Positions 34,754 to 42,435 of a stretch of 64,000 nucleotides of DNA are shown here, one piece after another. Source of the DNA: Xanthobacter autotrophicus (GTDB lineage Bacteria > Pseudomonadota > Alphaproteobacteria > Rhizobiales > Xanthobacteraceae); assembly GCF_005871085.1 (NCBI RefSeq), contig NZ_VAUP01000022.1, forward strand, positions 186,001-250,000. Direction: 5' to 3'. Made by a program: the position numbers and the translations under genes. The notes under the pieces are model-generated. The model saw only the letters and a program-made list of their open reading frames with translations. It had not been told where the DNA came from and searched no databases. The number at the start of each line of letters is the position of its first letter. The first letter of the stretch is position 1.

Positions 34754-35430
34754 CGACGCTGGACGACCTGCGCGAGGAAGCCTCCACCGTTGCCGCCCGC
34801 CTCACCCGGCGCGCCGGGCGCTTTTTCGCCGGATTGCCGCGCCCGCATTTCTCGCGCCCGCGCCTGTCCCGGCCGCACTTCAGCTCGCCCGGACAGGTGC
34901 TGCTGTTCGTTGCGTTCGCGGTGGTGCTGGGCGCCATCACTCACATCCTCTCCGTCCTGAGCATGCCGGCGCTCGCCGAGCGCAACGCCTATGCACGGCT
35001 CTCTGAGCTGATGGATTCCAATGTGCTCACCCTGCTTCCGGATCCCTCGCCCCAGCAGCAGGTGTTGCCCATGATGGACCCTGCCTTCGTTTCGGCGGTG
35101 TGCCTTTATGATCTGTCGGTAGCGCCGCTGAAGGTGCGGGTGCCGGCGACGGCCGATTACACCTCGGTATCCTTCTATACGGCGGAGGGCCTCGCCTTCT
35201 ACGCGCTGAGCGACCAAGCGGCGGGCAAGGTAATCGAGTTGGACCTCATGACGGCGCGCCAGAAGGCGGCATTGCCGGAGGATGAGGAAATCACCGCGGC
35301 TGACCGGCTGGTGATCGAATCGCCGGCCCTGGAAGGCATCGTGGCGGTGCGCGCGTTCGTACGCGAGCGGGGCATGCGGGCTTTCGTGCGGCGCCAGCTC
35401 GAAGCCGCCACCTGTACACCCTCGAACTGA
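34750..35430 (+). CDS. DUF1254 domain membrane protein
   Basis: A 226-residue protein with a basic N-terminal cytoplasmic part, one hydrophobic helix (~residues 50-68) and a periplasmic DUF1254-like domain (LLPDPSPQQQVLPMMDPAFVSAVCLYDLSVAPLKVRVPA). The start is TTG at 34750: AGGAGG (34737-34742) lies seven bases upstream and the codon overlaps the previous stop as TTGA. An in-frame TTG at 34744 is too close to that site. The protein is shorter than the full-length DUF1254 enzymes and appears to be the partner of the DUF1214 gene. Confidence 0.83.
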   Translation: MTTLDDLREEASTVAARLTRRAGRFFAGLPRPHFSRPRLSRPHFSSPGQVLLFVAFAVVLGAITHILSVLSMPALAERNAYARLSELMDSNVLTLLPDPSPQQQVLPMMDPAFVSAVCLYDLSVAPLKVRVPATADYTSVSFYTAEGLAFYALSDQAAGKVIELDLMTARQKAALPEDEEITAADRLVIESPALEGIVAVRAFVRERGMRAFVRRQLEAATCTPSN

Positions 35431-35431
35431 T

Positions 35432-35626
35432 TCAGCGCGCGCGCCGCCCATTTGTGCTGAAGGGCACCGGTCCCGGCAATGGCGCCTCATACCGCTCCAC
35501 GCGCACCACAGGCAGGATCACAATGTCGGCGCCGGGCGACCGTATGTCGTCCGCATCCCGACTGCGGGCGGGGGGGCGGCGCGAAGCGAGGGTCGACGCG
35601 TCGGGGAACGCAATGACAGTGCTCAT
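35432..35626 (-). CDS. Small hypothetical protein (64 aa)
   Basis: The protein is 64 residues, starting MSTVIAFPDASTLASRR, with a central hydrophobic strand (ADIVILPVVRVERYE) and a basic end. The ATG at 35626 has GGAGGAGCAG just upstream, which makes it likely to be translated. No family recognised. It is convergent with the DUF1254 gene, their stops one base apart. Confidence 0.65.
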   Translation of the reverse strand: MSTVIAFPDASTLASRRPPARSRDADDIRSPGADIVILPVVRVERYEAPLPGPVPFSTNGRRAR

Positions 35627-35752
35627 GCTCTGCTCCTCCATTGAGAGCCGTGATCACAACGTCGCTGGCGTCCTTATGGTTTCGTGTACCTGAACCGCAG
35701 ATTAACCAATGATGGCGGGCGCCCCCCGCATACGCCTCCCGGCCCGCCCCTG

Positions 35753-36097
35753 TCAGTCCTTGGCCAGATCCAGGAAATGCCGGCCGGCGCGGTCCTCGAT
35801 CTCCACCACGAAGATGTCCGGGTCGAACTTCAGTTCCCTGGCGATGCGCGCGTCCGCATCCGCCTCGGGCCGGCCGGGCTCGACCAGGACAGAAAACAGG
35901 CGATCGCCGGGAAAACCTTCATCGAACGCGCTCTGCGGAGCGGGGCCATAGAGGGCTGCGGTACCGTCAAGGCGCGAGACCTTGACGAAGATGGCCCCTG
36001 CCTCCTCGGAGCCGCGGCGCACCACGACCCCATAGGCACCTTCCACCTGGGCACGGCGGAGAAGCGCGGAAACGAAGATGGCGCTCTTGAGCCGCAT
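35753..36097 (-). CDS. DUF1491 family protein
   Basis: A 114-residue protein. MRLKSAIFVSALLRRAQVEGAYGVVVRRGSEEAGAIFVKVSRLDGTAALYGPAPQ and FDPDIFVVEIEDRAGRHFLDLA match DUF1491, a small alphaproteobacterial family of unknown function with an alpha/beta fold. The ATG lies immediately after the stop codon of the peptidoglycan-binding protein gene (no spacing), so it is the last gene of a three-gene leftward operon with that gene and the histidine kinase gene. Confidence 0.88.
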   Translation of the reverse strand: MRLKSAIFVSALLRRAQVEGAYGVVVRRGSEEAGAIFVKVSRLDGTAALYGPAPQSAFDEGFPGDRLFSVLVEPGRPEADADARIARELKFDPDIFVVEIEDRAGRHFLDLAKD

Positions 36098-36817
36098 TCA
36101 GTTGACCGTGACGCCGGAGACCGAGGCCAGTTCCCGCACCAGCTTGTCGCTGACCTCGCCATCGGCGGCCATGTTGCGGTCGCGCTGGAACCGCTGGATG
36201 GCGGAACGGGTCTCGCCGCCGGGCCGGCCGTCCACCTTTAACGGACCGTAGCCGAGCTTGGCCAGCGCCTTTTGCACCGCGAGCAGGCGCGGCGAGGCCG
36301 GCACGTCGCTCGGCGGGCGCACGGCACCGGTCACATCAGCCCCGGTGCCGACACTGGCCGGTGGGCGACGCGGAACCGGATCGGCATAGGCCTGCGAGGT
36401 CGAGCGGCCGGCCGCCGCCGTGCCGGGAACCAGGGGCACCGGCGTTCCGGTCACGGTGGTGCGGATGGACAGGTAGCCCAGCGCGCCGTCAGTTGCGCCA
36501 CCGGCTGACGCTACGGGCGACCCGCCGGGACTGTGCGGCGGCAGCGGCACGGTGGTGCGGCTGGTCCTGGAGCGGTCGAGGGCCTGGATGGCCCCGGCCG
36601 GACGCGCCTCCGGCAGCGGCGCGCCAGCGGGCGGCGCCTGCAACAGCAGGAGGTTGACGAGGAAAGCGCCGGACGCGGCGAGCGCCACGGCGCCGGCCAC
36701 CCAGTCTAGCCGGCGCAGGTGCCGGGCCTCGCTCGCATGGGCGATCGCCGTCGACAGGTCCACCGCCGCCGGCGCGTCCTCGCCCAATCCCCCCGCCATG
36801 ACCGGTTCCAGCTTCAT
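36098..36817 (-). CDS. Membrane-anchored peptidoglycan-binding-domain protein
   Basis: A 239-residue protein. A cytoplasmic ~35-residue head is followed by one hydrophobic helix (WVAGAVALAASGAFLVNLLLL), a Pro/Thr/Ser-rich periplasmic linker, and a C-terminal PG-binding-1 domain (~178-235: RLLAVQKALAKLGYGPLKVDGRPGGETRSAIQRFQRDRNM). It lies between a histidine kinase gene, overlapping it by four bases, and the DUF1491 gene. Translational coupling to a kinase suggests a cell-wall-sensing or anchoring role, which is inference. Confidence 0.87.
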   Translation of the reverse strand: MKLEPVMAGGLGEDAPAAVDLSTAIAHASEARHLRRLDWVAGAVALAASGAFLVNLLLLQAPPAGAPLPEARPAGAIQALDRSRTSRTTVPLPPHSPGGSPVASAGGATDGALGYLSIRTTVTGTPVPLVPGTAAAGRSTSQAYADPVPRRPPASVGTGADVTGAVRPPSDVPASPRLLAVQKALAKLGYGPLKVDGRPGGETRSAIQRFQRDRNMAADGEVSDKLVRELASVSGVTVN

Positions 36818-38268
36818 GCCATCCTCTTCGCGCGTGTTTCGTCGAGGCGGGCAGGAAACGGCGCCACCACGCCCTCGCCCCGCACCGCCGGTTCAACCGC
36901 AAGCGGCAATGTCACAGTGACGCTGGTGCCCCGCCCCGGCGCGCTCTCCACGCGGAAATCGCCGCCGTGCAGCTTCACCAGCCCCTTCACCACCGCGATG
37001 CCGAGACCGCTGCCCCGGGCCCGCTGGGTGCAGTCGCCGGCCTGGAAGAACGGCTCGCCGAGCCGGGCCACATCCTCCGGCCGCATGCCGGGGCCGGTGT
37101 CGCGTACCCGGATGGCGACCGCCTCGCCCTCGCGGCGGACACTGACCTGCACCCGGCCGCCCTCGGGCGTGAATTTCACGGCGTTGGACAAAAGATTGAG
37201 CACGATCTGCTTGAACGCCCGCCGGTCGGCATCGATGACCGGCAAGCGGGGCGCGAACACAGTCTTCACCGCCACGCCCGCGCGTCCGGCGTCGATGGCC
37301 ACCATTTCGGCGCAGCCGGCGACGAGGGCGGCCATGTCCACCGCCTCGCGTTCCAGCTCGTAGGCCCCCGCCTCCACCCGCGAGAGATCCAGGATGTCGT
37401 TCACCAGGCCGAGCAGATGCTGGCCACTCTCGTGGATGATGCGCGCGTAATCGGCCTTGCGCACGTCGTCGAGGGGGGCGCCGGTCTCGGTCGCCAGCAG
37501 CTCGGAAAAACCGAGGATGGCGTTGAGCGGGGTGCGCAGCTCATGGCTCATGGCGGCGAGGAAGTGACTCTTGGCGGCGTTGGCCTCCTCCGCCTGGGCG
37601 CGGGCGCGGGCGGCATCGTCGGCCTTCAGCCGTTCAACGGCGGCGGCCTGCCAGGGCGCCCGCCAGACGATCCGCACCAAGCCGGAGCGCAGGGCCGTGC
37701 ACCGCGCCTCCACGGTCATGAAGGCCGGAGCGGCTTCCCCCTTACCGTCGCAACGCAGGCGCAGCTCGCAGCGCTGCGCCCTGCCGTGATGGGCCGTCTG
37801 CACGGCGGAGAGGAAGGCCGGCCGGTCGGCCACCAGCACGCGCTCGAACAGGGCAAGGCCGGTGAAGGCGGCGGCCGATGCGCCGGCGAACGGCCCTTCC
37901 ATCGCTTCCACCACCGCCACCTCACCGCGCAGGCCGTGGCGGGTGACGAGGAGGGCATCGTCGGGAATTTCCTCGCTGGCGCGGGTGGCGGCGCGGGCCA
38001 GCCCGCCGGCCACCGCCGCCAGGGCGGTCGAGACAAGACCGGTGGCCACCAGCGCCGTAGCATTCAAAAACGCACCCTGGACGAGGCCCGTGACCTCGGC
38101 CAGAAGCGCGATGGCGCCGCATCCCAGCGCCAGCACGCCGAGGCCCGTGAGCGTGGCGCCTGTGACCCGCCCGAGCACCGCAAGACGCGGCAGGCTCTCG
38201 CCGCCCGCGGCCCGCAGGGGGCCGGGACGAGAACCGTCTGCCGCTTCGCCGATGCCGAGGTGACGCAC
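36814..38268 (-). CDS. Sensor histidine kinase (two membrane helices)
   Basis: A 484-residue kinase. Two N-terminal hydrophobic helices (LTGLGVLALGCGAIALLAEV; TALVATGLVSTALAAVAGG) precede a PAS-like segment and then the dimerisation domain with AAMSHELRTPLNAILGFSELL (His242). The ATPase domain has the N-box NLLSNAVKFTPEGG and G-boxes DTGPGM and GSGLGIAVVKGLVKLHGG. All phosphotransfer residues are present. The HisKA/HATPase pair resembles the PleC/DivJ type. The GTG at 38268 is supported by GGGGGGCGG upstream. No response regulator gene is adjacent, so it is an orphan kinase here. Confidence 0.88.
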   Translation of the reverse strand: MRHLGIGEAADGSRPGPLRAAGGESLPRLAVLGRVTGATLTGLGVLALGCGAIALLAEVTGLVQGAFLNATALVATGLVSTALAAVAGGLARAATRASEEIPDDALLVTRHGLRGEVAVVEAMEGPFAGASAAAFTGLALFERVLVADRPAFLSAVQTAHHGRAQRCELRLRCDGKGEAAPAFMTVEARCTALRSGLVRIVWRAPWQAAAVERLKADDAARARAQAEEANAAKSHFLAAMSHELRTPLNAILGFSELLATETGAPLDDVRKADYARIIHESGQHLLGLVNDILDLSRVEAGAYELEREAVDMAALVAGCAEMVAIDAGRAGVAVKTVFAPRLPVIDADRRAFKQIVLNLLSNAVKFTPEGGRVQVSVRREGEAVAIRVRDTGPGMRPEDVARLGEPFFQAGDCTQRARGSGLGIAVVKGLVKLHGGDFRVESAPGRGTSVTVTLPLAVEPAVRGEGVVAPFPARLDETRAKRMA

Positions 38269-38525
38269 GCCGCCCCCTGTCAGATGCCCGCAAGCGCGAG
38301 CCGGATGCCTGAAAACTGCGCGCCGGTCTCCCGGCACTGCGGGGAACACCCTGCCACGGCAGGCTTTAAGCGAACGCTAAGCCGGGGCGGCACTGCCCGC
38401 TTTCAGCGTTAACGATGTCTTGAAAAGTGCAGCCCGACGGCGGCCGCGCAGGCCCCCGTCGGCCACCGGCTCTGGTAATTTGCAAGGGCGCCGGCATCCG
38501 GCCCGCGCATCTCGACGAGGGGGCC

Positions 38526-38987
38526 ATGTTCTTTCTGCTTCGCCTCGCCTTCTGGCTCGGCCTCGTGCTGCTGCTCCTGCCGCTCGGCCTCAAGGGCACC
38601 GACGGCAAGGAGGTGAGCGTGTTCGACGCCTTCGGCGCCGCGCAGGCGCTGGTGGCCGACCTCAAGGGATTCTGCGATCGCCAGCCGCAAGCCTGCGCGG
38701 TGGGCGGGCAGATGGCGAGCCACCTTGTCGAGAAGGCGCAGGTGGGCGCCAAGTGGCTGCACGATTCCATCGGCTCTTCGCCCTCCGGCGAAGCGCCCCA
38801 TCCGCCTGCCGGCGTGCCGGGCTCCGGCCAGGCGGGCGGGCTCGACCTCGCGCCTCAGGATTTGCTACCGGTCTGGGGCGGTGGCGAAAACGCCCGCACT
38901 TTCGTGCCCCAGGGTGTCCAGCCCGGCGCCCCCGCCCTGCCGGCCTCCCCCGCCCCGACGCCCCTGCCGCCGCGCCGGCCAGCCTGA
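38526..38987 (+). CDS. DUF5330 family protein
   Basis: A 153-residue protein. It starts with one hydrophobic helix (FFLLRLAFWLGLVLLLLPLGL), then VSVFDAFGAAQALVADLKGFCDRQPQACAVGGQMASHLVEKAQVGAKWLHDSIG, which matches the small alphaproteobacterial DUF5330 family, with two Cys in a short loop. The rest is Pro-rich. The ATG follows CGAGGGGGCC. It is divergent from the histidine kinase gene. Function unknown. Confidence 0.83.
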   Translation: MFFLLRLAFWLGLVLLLLPLGLKGTDGKEVSVFDAFGAAQALVADLKGFCDRQPQACAVGGQMASHLVEKAQVGAKWLHDSIGSSPSGEAPHPPAGVPGSGQAGGLDLAPQDLLPVWGGGENARTFVPQGVQPGAPALPASPAPTPLPPRRPA

Positions 38988-39139
38988 TACCTTCTGCCCG
39001 CCGTCGCGCCGGCGATCGCCACATCGAATCAAAGTGGCCGCATTTCCTTGCCGGCTGTGCTATGCTGCACCGCAAGGTTCTATGGCTGCCCGTTCCGTTT
39101 TCCGGGCGGGCGCCTCAGGTGAGACGAGGAATTGGCCTC

Positions 39140-39562
39140 ATGAACGCAGACGACCTCATTGCCGATTTTGAATTCTTGGACAATTGGGAAGACCGGTACC
39201 GCCACGTCATCGAGCTGGGCAAGAAGCTGCCGCCCTTCCCGGACGCGGAGCGCAACGAAACCAACAAGGTGCAGGGCTGCGCCAGCCAGGTGTGGCTCAT
39301 CTCCGACCTGAAGCAGACGCCGGCCGGTACCATCATCGAATTCCAGGGCGATTCGGACGCGCACATCGTGCGCGGCTTGGTGGCGGTGCTGCTCCACCTC
39401 GTATCGGGCCACAGCCCGAAGGAGATCATGGAGACGGACATCCTCGGCGTGTTCCGGCAGATCGGGCTTGAGGGTCACCTCACGCCGCAGCGTTCCAACG
39501 GCCTGCGCTCGATGGTGGAACGCATCCGCGGTCACGCTCGCGCAGCACTCGCTGCCGCCTGA
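39140..39562 (+). CDS. sufE: Cysteine desulfuration protein SufE
   Basis: A 140-residue sulfur-acceptor protein that takes persulfide from SufS and passes it to the Fe-S scaffold. LPPFPDAERNETNKVQGCASQVWL holds the active Cys in the conserved VxGCxSQVW motif, and GLVAVLLHLVSGHSPKEI is the family's second signature. The ATG at 39140 has GACGAGGAATT upstream. It is not next to other suf genes. A perfect hairpin follows the stop. Confidence 0.92.
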   Translation: MNADDLIADFEFLDNWEDRYRHVIELGKKLPPFPDAERNETNKVQGCASQVWLISDLKQTPAGTIIEFQGDSDAHIVRGLVAVLLHLVSGHSPKEIMETDILGVFRQIGLEGHLTPQRSNGLRSMVERIRGHARAALAAA

Positions 39563-39569
39563 GGCGGTT

Positions 39570-39592
39570 CCGGCCCTGCAAGTCAGGGCCGG
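39570..39592 (+). terminator. Hairpin downstream of sufE
   Basis: CCGGCCCTG / CAGGGCCGG perfect nine-bp stem, loop CAAGT, seven bases after the stop. No T-run, so efficiency as an intrinsic terminator is doubtful. Confidence 0.5.
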
Positions 39593-39658
39593 GTCCAGGC
39601 CTTCGCACGATCAAGGCTGACCAATCCCGGCCGCTCTTGTCGACGGCCGCTCTTGCGA

Positions 39659-40198
39659 TCAGGCACGGCCCGAGGTGCCGCGCACCACGATTTCGGCCGC
39701 AGCTAAGCGCCGGAACAAGTTGCGTTGGCGGGCGATGGGCCACCAGTCGTAGAGGAAGATCTCCATGGGCCGCCACAGCGCGACCCAGCCGAGGATCAGC
39801 AGGCCTTCGGCAGCAAATCCCGCCAGATTCCGCGAAAACGCCCCCTCGCCGATCAGGCCGGCAATGCCGAGGCAGACGGCGAGCACGGCGCAGCCGATGG
39901 TCAGCGACAGTCGGCCGACGCGGAACAGCTCCTTCAGTTCGCCAGACACCGCGATTTCGCGATCCATGAAATAATGGCGCATCGCCTCGGGCAGGCCCCG
40001 CGCCTCGGACGCTGCAGCTTCCGCTTCGGGCAGATGCACCACGATCCGCATGGGCGCACCGCGCGGCAATTCGCGCGCCCAGGCGACGATATACGCCTCG
40101 GCCTCAGGGTCGAGATCCCGCTCCCGGAAGGGAAAGGGATCGAGCATGTTGAAGAGCTGCGAGACCCGCTCAACGCGGATCTCGATGTCGGTGTCCAT
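39659..40198 (-). CDS. Membrane protein of unknown function (179 aa)
   Basis: A 179-residue protein. The first ~95 residues are cytoplasmic and acidic, beginning MDTDIEIRVERVSQLFNMLDPFPFRERDLDPEAEAYIVAWARELP. Two hydrophobic helices follow (~99-116 and ~126-140). The tail is basic. The pattern, in which an acidic soluble head precedes a two-helix hairpin, is conserved-looking but I do not recognise a named family. Convergent with sufE. It has no co-directional neighbour close by. Confidence 0.78.
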   Translation of the reverse strand: MDTDIEIRVERVSQLFNMLDPFPFRERDLDPEAEAYIVAWARELPRGAPMRIVVHLPEAEAAASEARGLPEAMRHYFMDREIAVSGELKELFRVGRLSLTIGCAVLAVCLGIAGLIGEGAFSRNLAGFAAEGLLILGWVALWRPMEIFLYDWWPIARQRNLFRRLAAAEIVVRGTSGRA

Positions 40199-40261
40199 GT
40201 CGATTATTCAATCCGCTCTGGCGCGGCGCCCGCCGAACGCCTTTCGACCAAATCGCTGCGC

Positions 40262-40310
40262 GATACCGTCTAGAGCGTGATCCGGGCAAATTGCCCCATT
40301 CACAATCAAT
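40262..40310. repeat. Possible remnant of a rhizobial intergenic palindromic repeat
   Basis: AGAGCGTGATCCGG resembles the conserved core of short palindromic intergenic elements (RIME-like) common in Hyphomicrobiales, here next to the complementary GGGCAAATTGCCCC. A single degenerate copy in this window; assignment is tentative. Confidence 0.3.
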
Positions 40311-40455
40311 TTTGCCGTCAACCGCCCATGCGTCTCAAGCGAAAGCACGCTTCGACTAGCCCGCAATGCAAGCTGGCCGACGCGTGCTCTCCGATTGCGT
40401 CCCGTCGAAACTCAAACGGAGATGAGGATTTCCCGGTAGCGGAAGGTGGAGCGCC

Positions 40456-40584
40456 TCAGCGGCTGACGCGGCGCGCCCGCACGCGCACGGGCACCGCCTG
40501 CTTCTGCCGCGCCGCAAGCTGGGCGAGGACCATGGCCCCGACAAGAGCTGCGAGGGCGAGAGCGGAACCGGCAATGAGGGACAT
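40456..40584 (-). CDS. Very small membrane protein (42 aa)
   Basis: An unannotated 42-residue ORF: a single hydrophobic helix at residues 3-23 (LIAGSALALAALVGAMVLAQ) followed by a strongly basic tail (ARQKQAVPVRVRARRVSR). The ATG at 40584 is preceded by GGAGGAGGATCTCC, an excellent ribosome site. The hydrophobic-then-basic pattern and strong Shine-Dalgarno sequence argue that it is translated. An imperfect inverted repeat lies 60 bases upstream. Function unknown. Confidence 0.65.
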   Translation of the reverse strand: MSLIAGSALALAALVGAMVLAQLAARQKQAVPVRVRARRVSR

Positions 40585-40928
40585 GGAGATCCTCCTCCAA
40601 GACACTTGCGACGACTGTCGCCAAGCAGACAGGCTCTGCGCCGACGAACAAGTTATCTTAACCTCGTTCGTGCCGGGCGCTACCCGTCTAGATCAACAAA
40701 TAGGTGCAGCGCGCGTGGCAACGAGGGGCGTCACGCCCATGTGACCGCCTTTCGGCGTTCATTTGCGGCAGACCCATGGAGTTACGGCACAAAATGCTGC
40801 TGCATCAAAAGCTTGGGTCCGGGCGCCGTGAATGTCCGGTTCGCCGTCCTCAGGCAGGCGGCACGGAGGCGTGGCTCGCGACGCCCGGTATCCGCGATTC
40901 CCGACCCGCCATCCCCCGACCCGCGCGA
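40585..40928. other. Intergenic region between the 42-aa gene and the GntR gene
   Basis: About 344 bases without a supported gene. An imperfect inverted repeat (ACGAACAAGTTA / TAACCTCGTTCGT, 40644-40671) overlaps a plausible promoter for the 42-residue protein. The rest shows no recognisable gene, terminator or RNA to me. Confidence 0.5.
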
Positions 40929-41954
40929 CTACAACGGCGACAGATAGGGCAGCGGACCCGGGGCCGGAGCCTGGCGCACCCGTTCCAGGCGCTCCATGGC
41001 GCGGGCGAAGGAGCCATCAAGATGGCTCTTGAGCGCCTCCACCGCCGCTTCCGCGCGGCCAGCCGAAAGCCGCTCCGCCACGTCCATGTGCTCGGCGAGG
41101 AACGGCTCGACGCCGGGCGCCCGTGCTGCGGCGTCATAAAGGAAGGTCAGGGCCACCAGCAGGGTCTGGTAGGAGGAAAGGGCGTCCATGAGGGTTGCGT
41201 TGCCGCAATGGCCGAGAAGGCTGATGTGCAACTCCTCCTCCAGGGCGCTGAGGCGCGCGCCGTCCACCGCCTCGGGCGCTGCCATGGCGTCCGCGAGGTT
41301 GCCCGCAAGCGCCTTGAGCGTCGCCGGAGGAAGGCGAGGCGCGGCAAGGCGCAAGGCCGCCGGCTCCAGGATGGCGCGCATCTCGAACAGTTCGGCCACG
41401 TAAGCGGGCGTGAGTGCCGGCGCATACCAGTGCTGGCGCGCATCCTTGCGCACGACGCCGCGCTGGTGAAGCCGCGACAACGCCTCCCGGGCCACCGTGC
41501 GGCTGACGCCGTAGGCGGCGGCAAGGTGATTCTCCACCACGCGAAACGAGCCGAAGGCACTGCGGGTGACCACCTCGTGCTCCACCTCCTTGTAGATACG
41601 CTCCCAGGTGGATTCGGGGGCGAGGTGGATATCTGCCGCCGGCGCCTGTTCGGTGAAATCCGGGACGGGGCCGATGGGCAGCTCGACGACGAAGCCGTGC
41701 CCCTCGGCCCGGCGCACCAGGCCCAATTGCTCCAGCCGGGCAAGGGCCTGGCGAGCCGGTGCGCGGGAAATGCCGAACCGTTCCGCCACCCGAGATTCGA
41801 GCAGCCGCTCGCCGGGCCGGAGCGCGCCGGAAACGATCTGCGCCGCCAGAATGTCGAAAGCCCGTTCATGCAGGCGGGGCGCGAGCCCGCTGGTCCGCTC
41901 CGCGTCCCGGCCGGGCTCAACGCCTTTGCCGGCAGCGGGGATCAGGTGTCCCAT
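40929..41954 (-). CDS. GntR-family transcriptional regulator with two winged-helix domains and an FCD domain
   Basis: A 341-residue regulator. Residues ~25-95 are one GntR winged helix (LRPGERLLESRVAERFGISRAPARQALARLEQLGLVRR). Residues ~115-185 are a second one (RVVENHLAAAYGVSRTVAREALSRLHQRGVVRK). Residues ~195-325 form the ligand-binding FCD helical domain (ELFEMRAILEPAALRLAA, LLGHCGNATLMDAL). Typical FadR/GntR-FCD proteins have only one DNA-binding domain and ~230 residues. The ATG at 41954 is favoured by the GAGGA just upstream; an ATG at 41981 is possible. It probably binds the AT-rich repeats at 42298-42360. Confidence 0.85.
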   Translation of the reverse strand: MGHLIPAAGKGVEPGRDAERTSGLAPRLHERAFDILAAQIVSGALRPGERLLESRVAERFGISRAPARQALARLEQLGLVRRAEGHGFVVELPIGPVPDFTEQAPAADIHLAPESTWERIYKEVEHEVVTRSAFGSFRVVENHLAAAYGVSRTVAREALSRLHQRGVVRKDARQHWYAPALTPAYVAELFEMRAILEPAALRLAAPRLPPATLKALAGNLADAMAAPEAVDGARLSALEEELHISLLGHCGNATLMDALSSYQTLLVALTFLYDAAARAPGVEPFLAEHMDVAERLSAGRAEAAVEALKSHLDGSFARAMERLERVRQAPAPGPLPYLSPL

Positions 41955-42214
41955 CGCGTCCTCACCGTCCCGATTTCCCATCGCATGTTGGGAAGGGTGC
42001 CGGAGTGGGCGCGAGATGCCAAGCCCCACAAAGGCTTATGCATGGCGCGGGATGCCGCACCTGAAGAGATGGCCCAAGAGAGAAAAGCACGAGAGCAGGT
42101 CGAGGAAGCGCGGCCCGGAAGACATGCTCCGGAAGGAGCGGAAGACGAGCCGCCCCCTTCCCCCAGGCCAAGCTTCGCGCGGCGCAAAGCGCATCGACGC
42201 GCGAGGCGAATGGC

Positions 42215-42304
42215 TCAGCCGAAAATTACGGCGGCGGCAATGACGCCGTAGGCCAGAACGAAGAGGAAGCTGTCCCGCAGGACTCGTCCACGTGCTATGG
42301 TCAT
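42215..42304 (-). CDS. Possible 29-residue membrane peptide
   Basis: An unannotated ORF of 29 residues: MTIARGRVLRDSFLFVLAY then a hydrophobic end (GVIAAAVIFG). ATG at 42304 with GGGAAG upstream in an AT-rich promoter-like region. One transmembrane helix with a basic front. It is close upstream of the GntR gene on the same strand and may be a leader or a real micro-protein. Evidence is size, ribosome site and hydrophobic pattern only. Confidence 0.45.
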   Translation of the reverse strand: MTIARGRVLRDSFLFVLAYGVIAAAVIFG

Positions 42305-42360
42305 AATTCACTTCCCATTATGTCCGGTCATTTTATATTGAAAGTGAATATGGTCAATAA
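42298..42360. promoter_or_regulatory. AT-rich repeat-bearing promoter/operator region
   Basis: An AT-rich island in GC-rich DNA. ATTCACTT (about 42307) and AAGTGAAT (about 42340) form an 8-bp inverted repeat. ATGGTCA occurs at about 42297 and 42351, with CGGTCAT between them. Candidate operator for the neighbouring GntR regulator. Confidence 0.5.
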
Positions 42361-42435
42361 ACATTTTTTCAACGTTATTTAATAGCACCCCCCACCCGCT
42401 GACGCACGTCGGCGGGCAGGGGGCTTGCTATCGAG

